A stretch of 64,000 nt of DNA from Limnohabitans sp. Rim28. Its GTDB lineage: Bacteria > Pseudomonadota > Gammaproteobacteria > Burkholderiales > Burkholderiaceae_C. The position numbers were made by a program, and so were the translations under genes. The notes under the pieces are model-generated. The model made no database searches, was not told the DNA's origin, and saw only the letters and a list, made by a program, of their open reading frames with translations. Below, in pieces: positions 38,169-46,966 of the stretch (the first letter of the stretch is position 1; every line of letters starts with the position of its first letter). Where the stretch lies: contig NZ_ALKN02000001.1 of the NCBI RefSeq assembly GCF_000293865.2, positions 62,001-126,000 on the forward strand, given 5' to 3'.

Positions 38169-38863
38169 TGCTGAAAATTGAAAACCTGCACGCTTTTTAT
38201 GGCAAAAGTCATGTCTTGCATGGTGTGAATTTCGACGTGGCACCGGGTGAGATCGTGGCCCTTTTGGGCCGCAACGGTTCAGGTCGATCCACCACGGCCA
38301 AAGCCATCATGGGTTTGGTGGAGTGCCAAGGTCGAATTGACTGGAAAGGTCAAGCGATTCAAGGCAAAAAGGCCTTTGAAATCGCTCACCAAGGTTTGGG
38401 CTATGTGCCTGAAAATCGCGAGATCTTCCCCAAACTCACTGTTCATCAAAATTTGCAACTCGGTCAAAAGCGCAGTGGCAAAAATGGTCGCTGGTCATTT
38501 GAAGACATGTTCAACATGTTCCCACGGCTGAGGGAGCGCGAGCACACCGAAGCCGGCGTGCTGTCTGGCGGCGAGCAACAGATGCTGACTTTGTGCCGAA
38601 CATTGATGGGCGATCCGGATCTGATCATCATCGACGAACCTACAGAAGGTCTGGCGCCCAAAATCGTTGAACTGGTCGGACAGTTTCTACAAAGCCTGAA
38701 AACTCGAGGCGTGTCTGTGCTCTTGATTGAACAAAAACTGACCATTGCCATGAACATTTCTGACCGGGCCTTGGTCATGGGTCATGGCAGCATCGTGTTT
38801 GAGGGCACCCCTGATGAACTGCGGGCCAACAATTACATCCGCAAGGAATGGCTCGAGGTCTGA
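38168..38863 (+). CDS. livF: Liv-type ABC transporter ATPase LivF (Walker A Lys replaced by Arg)
   Basis: Second ATPase, 231 residues from the ATG at 38168 whose first base is the last base of the livG stop. The Walker A reads GRNGSGRST (34-42), with Arg40 where the invariant Lys should be. The signature LSGGEQQ (132-138), Walker B IIIDEPTEG with Glu157, and the LLIEQKL switch region are normal. An Arg Walker A usually lowers nucleotide hydrolysis. Since LivF Walker A forms its site with the LivG signature, both changes fall in the same composite site, leaving LivG Walker A plus LivF signature as the intact one. Confidence 0.95.
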   Translation: MLKIENLHAFYGKSHVLHGVNFDVAPGEIVALLGRNGSGRSTTAKAIMGLVECQGRIDWKGQAIQGKKAFEIAHQGLGYVPENREIFPKLTVHQNLQLGQKRSGKNGRWSFEDMFNMFPRLREREHTEAGVLSGGEQQMLTLCRTLMGDPDLIIIDEPTEGLAPKIVELVGQFLQSLKTRGVSVLLIEQKLTIAMNISDRALVMGHGSIVFEGTPDELRANNYIRKEWLEV

Positions 38864-38930
38864 TCACCGTCAGGTGAGGGACGGGTCTCTGGGGCGACAA
38901 AAATTTTTTTGGTTGCCCTTTTTTTGTGCC

Positions 38931-38962
38931 TACAATGCCCATAAACGAACGGTCGTTCTTTT
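38931..38962 (+). promoter_or_regulatory. Promoter -10 and TetR-like operator upstream of the FadB-type gene
   Basis: A good -10 hexamer TACAAT (38931-38936) is followed at 38943-38962 by an imperfect palindrome, AAACGAACG-GT-CGTTCTTTT, with one mismatched pair. Only a weak -35 (TTGGTT at 38909-38914) is visible. A palindrome over the transcription start is a repressor site layout, and its GAACG/CGTTC arms suit TetR-family regulators, which control fatty-acid and acyl-CoA degradation in betaproteobacteria. The regulator itself is not in the window. Confidence 0.55.
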
Positions 38963-38989
38963 TTCATTTTCTTTCTAAGGAATTCCAGC

Positions 38990-41101
38990 ATGACAGCTGA
39001 ATACAAAGTCCACGGTGATGTCGCGGTCATCACTCTGATGAACCCGCCCGTCAACGGTTTGGGGCTGTCCACGCGTGTGGGCATCACCGATAACCTGGAA
39101 AAAGCCAACAACGACCCCGCCGTCAAGGCCATCGTCATCACCGGAGCGGGCAAGGCCTTTTCGGGCGGTGCCGACATTCGTGAATTTGGCTCTCCCAAGG
39201 CACTGCAAGAACCCAATTTGCTGAGTGTGATCCGCGCTTGCGAAAATTCAGCCAAGCCTGTTGTTGCTGCCATGCATTCGGTGGTGATGGGTGGGGGTCT
39301 TGAGCTGGCACTGGGCTGCCACTACCGAATTGCCGCACCCGGCACATCCATTGCCTTGCCTGAAGTCAAATTGGGCTTGATCCCTGGCGCAGGTGGTACG
39401 CAGCGTTTGCCCCGCGTCATCGGAGTCGAACCTGCCCTCAACATGATCGTCAGCGGCGAAGCCATCAAGAGCGAGATGCTGGCCATGTTGCCTGGCCAAA
39501 AGTTGTTCGATGCCATGGCCCAATCGGCAGAATCTTTGGCTGAAGAGGCTTTGGCGATGGCCAAAAAAGTGGCTGCGGCCCATGCCGATGGTGCGCCCAT
39601 GCCCTTGGTGCGCAATTTGCCCTGCAAGCACCCCCAAGGCGACGCTTACTTTCAGTTTGCCCGCAACATGGTCAAAGGCATGGCCAAAAACCTGCCGGCT
39701 CCAGCCAAATGCGTGGATGCTGTGGAGGCGGCCACCAAGAAGAAGTTCGAAGACGGTTTGGTCTTTGAGCGCGAAATTTTCATCAATTTGATGTGGACCC
39801 CCGAGTGCCGCGCATTGCGCCACATTTTCATGGCCGACCGTGCGGCCAGCAAAATCCCTGATGTGCCCGAAGACACCCCCAAGCGCGACATCAAGAGCAT
39901 CGCCGTGATCGGTGCCGGCACCATGGGCGGCGGCATCTCGATGAACTTCCTGAACGCGGGTATCCCGGTCAAGATGCTCGAGATGAAGCAAGAAGCCTTG
40001 GACCGAGGCGTTGCCACCATCCGCAAAAACTACGAAGCGCAAGTCAAAAAAGGCAAGCTCAAACAGGAAAAGTACGACGAGCGCATGGCACTGTTGTCCA
40101 CCACGCTGAGCTATGACGACATCGGTCAGGCCGATTTGGTGATTGAAGCCGTGTTTGAAGAAATGGGCGTGAAAGAAGCCGTCTTCAAAGAACTGGACCG
40201 TGTGATGAAGCCCGGCGCGATTTTGGCGTCCAACACCTCCACTTTGGACGTGAACCAGATCGCTTCATTCACCAAGCGCCCACAAGACGTGGTGGGCATG
40301 CACTTCTTCAGCCCCGCCAACGTGATGAAGCTGCTGGAAGTCGTTCGTGGCGAAAAGACGGGCAAAGACGTTTTGGCCACCGTGATGGCCATCGGCAAGA
40401 AAATCAAGAAGACGTCTGTGGTGTCTGGCGTTTGCGATGGTTTCATCGGCAACCGCATGATCGAGCAGTACAGCCGCCAAGCCGGATTCCTGATCGAAGA
40501 AGGTTGCACGCCAGCCCAAGTCGACAAAGCGGTCGAAAAGTTTGGTTTTGCCATGGGCCCCTTCCGCATGGGCGATCTGGCAGGCAACGACATCGGCTGG
40601 GCCATCCGCAAGCGCCGTTACACCGAAAAGCCCAACCTCAAGTACAGCAAAACCGCTGACTTGTTGTGCGAGATGGGCCGTTATGGTCAAAAGACAGGCG
40701 CCGGCTGGTACGACTATCAGACCGGCAAACGCGATGCGATCCCGAGTAGCGTGGTGGTCGAGATGATCGAAAAACACCGCGCTCACCTCGGAATCACGCC
40801 ACGCAAAATCTCAGACGAGGAAATTGTGCAGCGCTTGGTGTATTCGCTGGTCAATGAAGCCGCGCACATCCTGGAGGAGGGCATTGCCAGCAAGGCCAGC
40901 GACATCGACATGGTCTACCTGACCGGTTATGGTTTCCCGATTTGGCGCGGTGGCCCCATGAATTACGCCGACACCATCGGCTTGTTCAATGTGGCCGAAG
41001 CCATGAAGCGCTTTGCCAAGAACCCGCACGACGACGCCCAGTTTTGGCAACCCGCACCTTTGTTGGCGCGCTTGGTGGCCGAAGGCAAGACATTCAACTG
41101 A
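38990..41101 (+). CDS. fadB: Bifunctional enoyl-CoA hydratase / 3-hydroxyacyl-CoA dehydrogenase (FadB/FadJ type)
   Basis: Carries out hydration and NAD-dependent oxidation steps of beta-oxidation. The 703-residue chain has an N-terminal crotonase domain (1-190) with oxyanion-hole segments AFSGGADIREFG (about 54-65) and HSVVMGGGLELALG (about 97-110) and the Glu-containing PEVKLGLIPGAGGTQRLPR (about 124-142), then a Rossmann domain starting IAVIGAGTMGGGIS at about 303-316, and C-terminal 3HCDH domains with HFFSPANVMKLLEVV (about 439-453). Its promoter carries a palindromic operator. The AAGGAA ribosome site sits 7 nt before the ATG. Together with the thiolase downstream it forms a FadBA-like pair, although the chain length is shorter than enterobacterial FadB. 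Confidence 0.94.
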   Translation: MTAEYKVHGDVAVITLMNPPVNGLGLSTRVGITDNLEKANNDPAVKAIVITGAGKAFSGGADIREFGSPKALQEPNLLSVIRACENSAKPVVAAMHSVVMGGGLELALGCHYRIAAPGTSIALPEVKLGLIPGAGGTQRLPRVIGVEPALNMIVSGEAIKSEMLAMLPGQKLFDAMAQSAESLAEEALAMAKKVAAAHADGAPMPLVRNLPCKHPQGDAYFQFARNMVKGMAKNLPAPAKCVDAVEAATKKKFEDGLVFEREIFINLMWTPECRALRHIFMADRAASKIPDVPEDTPKRDIKSIAVIGAGTMGGGISMNFLNAGIPVKMLEMKQEALDRGVATIRKNYEAQVKKGKLKQEKYDERMALLSTTLSYDDIGQADLVIEAVFEEMGVKEAVFKELDRVMKPGAILASNTSTLDVNQIASFTKRPQDVVGMHFFSPANVMKLLEVVRGEKTGKDVLATVMAIGKKIKKTSVVSGVCDGFIGNRMIEQYSRQAGFLIEEGCTPAQVDKAVEKFGFAMGPFRMGDLAGNDIGWAIRKRRYTEKPNLKYSKTADLLCEMGRYGQKTGAGWYDYQTGKRDAIPSSVVVEMIEKHRAHLGITPRKISDEEIVQRLVYSLVNEAAHILEEGIASKASDIDMVYLTGYGFPIWRGGPMNYADTIGLFNVAEAMKRFAKNPHDDAQFWQPAPLLARLVAEGKTFN

Positions 41102-41160
41102 TTTTTTAATTTTCGGGAAAGCGGTTTTTGGACCGTTAGCCCACATGAAAGGTTTTCATC

Positions 41161-42336
41161 ATGACGAATGCTGTCATCGTATCCACCGCACGCACCCCAT
41201 TGGCCAAGAGCTGGAAGGGTGCCTTCAACATGACCCATGGCGCCACTTTGGGCGGGCATGCCGTTCAACACGCCGTGGCCCGCGCAGGCATTGATGCCGC
41301 TGAGGTGGAGGACGTCATCATGGGTTGCGCCAGCCCCGAAGGCGCCACGGGTGCGAACATCGCACGCCAAATCGCCCTCAAGGCCGGTTTGCCCATTTCG
41401 GTATCGGGCATGACTGTGAACCGCTTTTGCTCCTCGGGCCTGCAAACCATCGCTTTGGCGGCTCAGCGCATCATTGCTGGCGAAGGCCAGGTGTATGTCG
41501 CGGGTGGCGTTGAAAGCATCTCTTGCGTCCAGCAAGAAATGAACCTGCACATGATGCAGGACTTGGCCTTGGCCAAGATGAAACCTGAGATTTACTGGAA
41601 CATGCTCCAAACGGCTGAGCAAGTGGCCAAACGCTACAAAATCAGCCGTGACGTGATGGATGCGTATGGCGCAGCCAGCCAGCAAAAGGCTTGCGCTGCG
41701 CAAGCAGCAGGCTTGTTCAGTGACGAAATCGCACCCATCACCGTGACAGCGGGTGTGGTGGACAAGGTCATGGGTTTGACCACCAAGCAAGTCACAGTGA
41801 GTGTTGATGAAGGTCTGCGCGAAGGCACCACCGTCGAAGCCATCAGTGGCCTGCGCTCGGCACTGCCCGGTGGATTGGTCACAGCGGGCAATGCCAGCCA
41901 GTTTTCCGACGGTGCAGGCGCTTGCGTGTTGATGGACGAAAAGCTGGCCGAACAGCGTGGCCTCCAACCCATGGGCCGCTTCTTGGGTTTTGCGGTGGCC
42001 GGTTGTGAGCCCGATGAGATGGGCATTGGCCCGGTGTATGCCGTGCCCAAAGCCTTGGCGCGTTTGGGCCTCAGCGTCAATGACATTGACCTGTGGGAAC
42101 TGAACGAAGCCTTTGCGGTGCAGGTCCTGTACTGCCGCGACAAACTGGGCATTCCAGCGGACCGTTTGAACGTCAACGGCGGCGCCATCGCGGTGGGTCA
42201 CCCCTACGGCGTATCGGGCCAGCGCCTGACAGGCCATGCCTTGATCGAAGGCAAACGACGTGGTGCCAAGCGCGTGGCGGTGACCATGTGCATTGGCGGC
42301 GGCATGGGCGCCTGCGGCATTTTTGAAGTGCTGTGA
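41161..42336 (+). CDS. Acetyl-CoA acyltransferase (thiolase, FadA type)
   Basis: Cleaves 3-ketoacyl-CoA with CoA to release acetyl-CoA. The 391-residue protein has the nucleophile Cys90 in [11 protein letters not shown], the conserved [16 protein letters not shown] segment with the active-site His near 347-348, and the second catalytic Cys in [10 protein letters not shown] near the C-terminus. The usual NGGA-HP(L)G motif reads HPYG here, a modest variation. It follows the FadB-type gene after 59 bp and is followed by a strong terminator. Confidence 0.94.
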   Translation: MTNAVIVSTARTPLAKSWKGAFNMTHGATLGGHAVQHAVARAGIDAAEVEDVIMGCASPEGATGANIARQIALKAGLPISVSGMTVNRFCSSGLQTIALAAQRIIAGEGQVYVAGGVESISCVQQEMNLHMMQDLALAKMKPEIYWNMLQTAEQVAKRYKISRDVMDAYGAASQQKACAAQAAGLFSDEIAPITVTAGVVDKVMGLTTKQVTVSVDEGLREGTTVEAISGLRSALPGGLVTAGNASQFSDGAGACVLMDEKLAEQRGLQPMGRFLGFAVAGCEPDEMGIGPVYAVPKALARLGLSVNDIDLWELNEAFAVQVLYCRDKLGIPADRLNVNGGAIAVGHPYGVSGQRLTGHALIEGKRRGAKRVAVTMCIGGGMGACGIFEVL

Positions 42337-42380
42337 GTGTGAACGGCATCGGCTGTCGCCTGGATGGCTGATGCGAACAG

Positions 42381-42412
42381 GGGCAGGGGGCATGATGCCT
42401 CTTGCCCTTTTT
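42381..42412 (+). terminator. Rho-independent terminator after the thiolase gene
   Basis: GGGCAGGGGGC (42381-42391) pairs with GCCTCTTGCCC (42397-42407), with two G-U pairs, around a short ATGAT loop, followed by five T. It separates the FadB-thiolase pair from the acyl-CoA dehydrogenase unit 23 nt later. Confidence 0.78.
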
Positions 42413-42434
42413 CATTTGGAAGAGACGAACCGAC

Positions 42435-44276
42435 ATGAGCTTGCGCCCCACCGTTGATTTTCTGCTCCACGACTGGCTGAAGGTGGAGACACTTCAAAGC
42501 CGCGAGCGCTTTGCCGACCATTCGCGTGAGACTTTTGACGCGGTGCTCGACACCTGCGAGCGCATCGCCCGCGAAAAATACGCCCCGTTCAACCGGCTGG
42601 TGGACACGCAAGAACCGCACTTTGATGGCGAAAAAGTCATCCTGCCCCAAGCCACGCACGAGGCTTACAAAGCCTATGCCGAATCGGGCATGCTGAGCGC
42701 CGCGCAAGACTACGAGATGGGCGGCATGCAATTGCCCTACACGGTCGAGGCCGCAGCCAACGCGTTTTTTGCCATGGCCTCGGTGAGCATCGGCTCGGGC
42801 ATGCTCACCAGCGGCAACGCCAATTTGCTGATGGTGCATGGCACCGATCTGCAAAAGCAGGTGTTTGCGGCCAACGAATTTTCAGGGCGCTTTTCGGGCA
42901 CCATGTGCCTGTCAGAGCCGCAAGCGGGCTCATCCCTCAGCGATGTGACGACCCGCGCCACACCCGATGGCGAAGGTTTTGAGGCCGACCCGCTGGGCGC
43001 ACGTTACCGCCTCAAGGGCAACAAGATGTGGATCTCTTCGGGCGAGCACGAGCTGTCTGAGAACATCATCCATTTGGTGCTGGCCAAAATTCCGGACAGC
43101 TCAGGCCAACTGATCCCGGGTGTCAAAGGCATCTCCTTGTTCATCGTGCCTAAAAAGCTGGTGGGCGTGGATGGCCAGTTAACGGGCGAGCGCAACGACG
43201 TGGCTTTGGCCGGCTTGAACCACAAATGCGGTTGGCGTGGCACAACCAACACGCTGCTCAATTTTGGCGAAGGCAAGTACCCCGTGCGCGGTGAAGCCGG
43301 CGCAGGCTTGGACGGCGCCGGAAGCGGCGCCGTGGGCTATTTGGTCGGCAAGCCCGGCGAAGGCCTGCGTTGCATGTTCCACATGATGAACGAGGCCCGC
43401 ATCGGCGTGGGCATGGCGGCCACCATGTTGGGCATGGCTGGGTTTTACGCCAGCCTGGATTACGCCAAAAACCGCCCGCAGGGCCGACCCACCGGGGCTG
43501 GGGGCAAAGACCCTGGTCGCCCGCAGGTGCGCATCATTGAGCACGCCGACATCAAACGCATGCTTTTGGCGCAAAAGGCCTACAGCGAAGGTGCGCTGGC
43601 TCTGGCTTTGTATTGCGCCCGTTTGGTGGACGAGCAGCACACCGGTCAAGCGGATGAGGCCGATGTGGCGCGTTTGCTCTTGGAGGTGCTCACGCCGATC
43701 GTCAAGAGTTTTCCAAGCGAGTGGTGTTTGGAAGCCAACAGCTTGGCCATTCAAATCCATGGCGGCTACGGTTACACCCGCGACTTTCCGGTGGAGCAGT
43801 ACTGGCGCGACAACCGTCTGAACATGATCCATGAAGGCACGCACGGCATCCAGGCCATGGACCTGTTGGGCCGCAAGGTCTTGATGGAAAACGGCCGGGG
43901 CCTGAAGTTGCTGGCAGAGCGCATGCTGTCCACGGCCACCAAAGCCGAAGGCAGCTGGGGCCCAGAGGCCGCCGCCTTGCGTGATGCCCTGCAGCAAGTG
44001 GGCCAAGCCACCCAACAAGCTTGGACAGGCGCCGAGCCCGCGCAAGCGCTGGCCAACGCCGTGCCGTATTTACAGGCCTTTGGTCACACCGTGATCGCCT
44101 GGATCTGGCTCGATGTGGCTAACAGCCTCGGCAACGACAACAGCCCAGCCGCCCAAGGCCGACGCGCTGCATGCCTCTACTTCTTCCGCTACGAGCTGCC
44201 CAAGATCGGTGCTTGGCTGAATGTGGTGTGCAGCCGCGATGCGACTTGCGCCGACTTGCCCGAGGAGGCCTTTTGA
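42435..44276 (+). CDS. Acyl-CoA dehydrogenase, long (about 600-residue) subfamily
   Basis: An FAD enzyme that introduces the alpha-beta double bond in an acyl-CoA. The 613-residue protein belongs to the longer subfamily with an extra C-terminal domain. Segments visible are an N-terminal acyl-CoA-dehydrogenase extension (DFLLHDWLKVETLQ), MCLSEPQAGSSLSDVTTRA (about 157-175), KMWISSGEHELSENI and QIHGGYGYTRDFPVEQYWRD (about 439-458), with IHEGTHGIQAMDLLGRK near 466-482 carrying the Glu of the EGT motif, the catalytic base in this group. The ATG at 42435 starts MSLRPTVDF, close to the family start. It overlaps the Dabb gene by one base. Confidence 0.93.
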   Translation: MSLRPTVDFLLHDWLKVETLQSRERFADHSRETFDAVLDTCERIAREKYAPFNRLVDTQEPHFDGEKVILPQATHEAYKAYAESGMLSAAQDYEMGGMQLPYTVEAAANAFFAMASVSIGSGMLTSGNANLLMVHGTDLQKQVFAANEFSGRFSGTMCLSEPQAGSSLSDVTTRATPDGEGFEADPLGARYRLKGNKMWISSGEHELSENIIHLVLAKIPDSSGQLIPGVKGISLFIVPKKLVGVDGQLTGERNDVALAGLNHKCGWRGTTNTLLNFGEGKYPVRGEAGAGLDGAGSGAVGYLVGKPGEGLRCMFHMMNEARIGVGMAATMLGMAGFYASLDYAKNRPQGRPTGAGGKDPGRPQVRIIEHADIKRMLLAQKAYSEGALALALYCARLVDEQHTGQADEADVARLLLEVLTPIVKSFPSEWCLEANSLAIQIHGGYGYTRDFPVEQYWRDNRLNMIHEGTHGIQAMDLLGRKVLMENGRGLKLLAERMLSTATKAEGSWGPEAAALRDALQQVGQATQQAWTGAEPAQALANAVPYLQAFGHTVIAWIWLDVANSLGNDNSPAAQGRRAACLYFFRYELPKIGAWLNVVCSRDATCADLPEEAF

Positions 44277-44578
44277 TGATCCGACACATCGTGATGTGGA
44301 CTTTGCACGAGCAAGCTGAAGGGGCCGACAAGGCCGTCAATCTTCAAAAGGCCAAGGGGCTTTTGCTCTCTTGCGCCGAGGTGGTGCCGGGCATTCGTGC
44401 TTTTGAAGTCGCCACCGCCACCCCGGGCATGGATTGCACCAACGATTTGGTGCTGCACATGCTGCTGGATGACGCGCAGGTGCTAGCGGCTTACCAAAAT
44501 CACCCCGATCATCTGGCCATCAAGCCCTTCATGAAAGCGATCGTCAAAGAGCGACGCTGCATGGATTTCATGGTCTGA
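44276..44578 (+). CDS. Dabb (stress-responsive alpha/beta-barrel) family protein
   Basis: A 100-residue dimeric ferredoxin-like barrel protein of the Dabb family, whose members include small monooxygenases, polyketide cyclases and proteins of unknown role. It opens with the diagnostic MIRHIVMWTL strand and ends VKERRCMDFMV; NDLVLHMLLDD and YQNHPDHLAIKPFMKAIV (about 74-91) are typical. The ATG at 44276 shares its A with the preceding stop (TGATG), so translation is coupled to the acyl-CoA dehydrogenase. No catalytic residues can be assigned with confidence. Confidence 0.88.
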   Translation: MIRHIVMWTLHEQAEGADKAVNLQKAKGLLLSCAEVVPGIRAFEVATATPGMDCTNDLVLHMLLDDAQVLAAYQNHPDHLAIKPFMKAIVKERRCMDFMV

Positions 44579-44606
44579 ACTGACGCACCCAGAAAGGATT
44601 TTTAGC

Positions 44607-45398
44607 ATGGCACGCACCATCCAACAATTGTTCGATTTGACCGGTCAGGTCGCCTTGGTCACAGGCGGCTCTCGGGGTCTGGGCCTCCAAATGGCCCATG
44701 CCCTGGGCGAGGCCGGCGCCAAGATCATGCTCAGCTCGCGCAAAGCCGCAGACTTGGAGCAAGCCGCCGCCGAACTGCAAGCCGCAGGCATCGACGCCCG
44801 TTGGATCGCCGCCGACTGCGGCAAGGAAGAAGACATCCGACGCTTGGCGGCCGAAACCATCGAGCGCATGGGCCCGATCGACATCTTGGTCAACAACGCG
44901 GGCGCCACTTGGGGTGCCCCCGCCGAAGAACACCCCATCGCAGCATGGGACAAGGTCATGAACCTGAACGTGCGCGGGTACTTCATCCTCTCGCAAGAGG
45001 TGGCCCAGCGTTGCATGATCCCGCGTGGCAAGGGTCGCATCCTGAATGTGGCCTCCATTGCTGGGCTGGCCGGCAACCCGTCCGAAATGAAGACGATTGC
45101 CTACAACACCTCCAAAGGCGCGGTGGTCAACTTCACCCGCGCTTTGGCGGGCGAGTGGGGCGAGCACGGCATCACCGTCAACGCCATATGTCCCGGCTTT
45201 TTCCCCAGCAAAATGACCCATGGGCTCCTCGAAAAAATGGGTGCCGAAAAAATGGCCCAAGGCGCACCTTTGCGCCGTTTGGGTGACGACGAAGACCTCA
45301 AGGGCTTGGCCGTTTTGTGGGCATCTGACGCCGGCAAACACATCACCGGCCAGTGGATGGCGGTGGACGGTGGCGTCAGCGCCATCATTGGTGGTTGA
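44607..45398 (+). CDS. Short-chain dehydrogenase/reductase (FabG-like)
   Basis: A 263-residue NAD(P)-dependent classical SDR. The cofactor motif is VTGGSRGLGLQ (about 18-28), NNAG is at about 95-98, and the active site has Ser in NVASIAGLAG (about 145-154) and Tyr/Lys in AYNTSKGAVVN (about 167-177). The stretch NAICPGFFPSKMTHGLLEK follows. In this cluster it could oxidise a hydroxyacyl-CoA or a hydroxy intermediate. An AAAGGA-type ribosome site precedes it. The next gene starts 17 bp after it. Confidence 0.92.
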   Translation: MARTIQQLFDLTGQVALVTGGSRGLGLQMAHALGEAGAKIMLSSRKAADLEQAAAELQAAGIDARWIAADCGKEEDIRRLAAETIERMGPIDILVNNAGATWGAPAEEHPIAAWDKVMNLNVRGYFILSQEVAQRCMIPRGKGRILNVASIAGLAGNPSEMKTIAYNTSKGAVVNFTRALAGEWGEHGITVNAICPGFFPSKMTHGLLEKMGAEKMAQGAPLRRLGDDEDLKGLAVLWASDAGKHITGQWMAVDGGVSAIIGG

Positions 45399-45414
45399 TT
45401 TCAGGCCATCCAAC

Positions 45415-45837
45415 ATGAGCATTCCTTTTGGCGTGAAGATTCCTTTTGTGGAGCATCTGGGTTTCACCCTCGAAAAGTTCGAAGGCGGTCGATCCGAGCT
45501 TCACCACGCACCCAAGCCAGAGCACCTCAACTCGTTTGATGTCACGCACGGCGGCGCGGTGATGGCCTTGCTGGATGTGGTCATGGCCACTGCCGCCCGC
45601 AGCGTCGAGCCCGACATGGGCGTGGTCACCATCGAGATGAAAACCAGCTTCATGCGCCCCGCCAAAGTCGCTCCAGGCCATGTGCTCAAGGCCACTGGGC
45701 AGCTGCTGCACCGCACACGCAGCATGGCTTTCACCGAAGGCAAAGTGTTCGATGCCGACGGCCAGATGTGCGCCCACGCCACGGGCACCTTCAAATATGT
45801 GGCCCGCCGCGCGGCCCAAGCACCGGCCACAGACTGA
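45415..45837 (+). CDS. PaaI-type hotdog thioesterase
   Basis: A 140-residue hotdog-fold protein expected to hydrolyse acyl-CoA or phenylacetyl-type CoA esters, possibly freeing CoA when the pathway stalls. The family motif is HGGAVMALLDVVMATAA (about 43-59), preceded by N-x-x-DVTHGG, with MKTSFMRPA (about 74-82) and TRSMAFTEGKVFDADG afterwards. The ATG at 45415 is chosen because upstream sequence is the tail of the SDR gene in another frame. It is flanked by SDR and MDR genes on the same strand. Confidence 0.9.
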   Translation: MSIPFGVKIPFVEHLGFTLEKFEGGRSELHHAPKPEHLNSFDVTHGGAVMALLDVVMATAARSVEPDMGVVTIEMKTSFMRPAKVAPGHVLKATGQLLHRTRSMAFTEGKVFDADGQMCAHATGTFKYVARRAAQAPATD

Positions 45838-45939
45838 GCCATGTGCCCTTTTTATTACAGCGATACCCGCAGTTTTTGTAGAAGCGGTCTTTGACCGCGA
45901 TGGACCCTCTCTTCACCATTGATCAACCAGGAAACCACC

Positions 45940-46956
45940 ATGACCATCAACCACCGCATCGTTCTCGACAACCGCCCCCAAGGCGAAGCCACCACGGCCA
46001 ACTTCAAATTGATCGAGGTGCCACTGCCCGAGCTGCAAGACGGCCAGGTTTTGGTGTGCCACCATTTCTTGAGCCTGGACCCGTACATGCGTGGCCGCAT
46101 GAACGAGAGCAAAAGCTACGCCGTTCCCCAGCCCTTGGGCGAGGTCATGATCGGTGGCACCGTGGGCGAGGTGGTGGACAGCCGCCACCCCAAATTCAAA
46201 GCCGGTGACCAGGTTGTGGGCATGGGCGGCTGGCAAGAGTTCAGCGTGGTGGATGCCACGGTGCTGGGTGCGCTGCGCAAAGTCGACACCACCCACGTGC
46301 CCTTGTCGCATTACCTGGGCGCAGTCGGCATGCCCGGCGTGACCGCGTGGTACGGTTTGGTCAAGATCATTGCGCCCAAAGCCGGTGAAACCGTCACCGT
46401 GAGCGCGGCCAGCGGCGCTGTGGGCAGCGCTTATGGCGCTCTGGCCAAAGCGCGTGGTTGCCGCGTGGTGGGCATCGCAGGCGGCAAAGACAAGTGCGAT
46501 TACGTGGTCAAAGAACTGGGCTTTGACGCCTGTATCGACTACAAAGAACACAAGGACTACATCAGCTTGTCCAAAGCCCTGCGCGAAGCCTGCCCGAACG
46601 GCATCGACGGCCACTTTGAAAACGTGGGCGGCATGGTTTTGGACGCGGTGATGTTGCGCACCAACGCGTTCGCACGCATCGCCGTGTGCGGCATGATCGC
46701 CGGCTACGACGGCGCGCCGCTGCCCATGGCCAACCCGGCACTGATTTTGGTCAACCGCATGAAGATCGAAGGCTTCATCGTCAGCGAACACATGGAAGTC
46801 TGGCCCGAGGCGCTGCAGGAACTGGGCACCTTGGTGGGGACCGGCAAACTGCGCCCCCGCGAATCCGTGGCCAAAGGCTTGGCGGCTGCGCCAGAGGCTT
46901 TCCTGGGACTGCTGAAAGGCAAGAACTTCGGCAAGCAACTGGTCAAGCTGGTCTGA
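45940..46956 (+). CDS. NADP-dependent medium-chain oxidoreductase (zinc-less, CurA/LTB4DH-like)
   Basis: A 338-residue MDR superfamily protein without the structural or catalytic zinc cysteine set. The N-terminal domain carries LDPYMRGRMNE (about 46-56), the Rossmann part has SAASGAVGSAYGALAK near 154-169 and GGKDKCDYVVKELGFDACIDYK, typical of prostaglandin reductase-like and curcumin reductase-like enzymes that reduce alpha,beta-unsaturated ketones using NADPH. The start at 45940 has an AGGAAA ribosome site 8 nt upstream; a TTG seven codons earlier is in frame but less likely. Confidence 0.9.
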   Translation: MTINHRIVLDNRPQGEATTANFKLIEVPLPELQDGQVLVCHHFLSLDPYMRGRMNESKSYAVPQPLGEVMIGGTVGEVVDSRHPKFKAGDQVVGMGGWQEFSVVDATVLGALRKVDTTHVPLSHYLGAVGMPGVTAWYGLVKIIAPKAGETVTVSAASGAVGSAYGALAKARGCRVVGIAGGKDKCDYVVKELGFDACIDYKEHKDYISLSKALREACPNGIDGHFENVGGMVLDAVMLRTNAFARIAVCGMIAGYDGAPLPMANPALILVNRMKIEGFIVSEHMEVWPEALQELGTLVGTGKLRPRESVAKGLAAAPEAFLGLLKGKNFGKQLVKLV

Positions 46957-46966
46957 GGCTGGCCGC

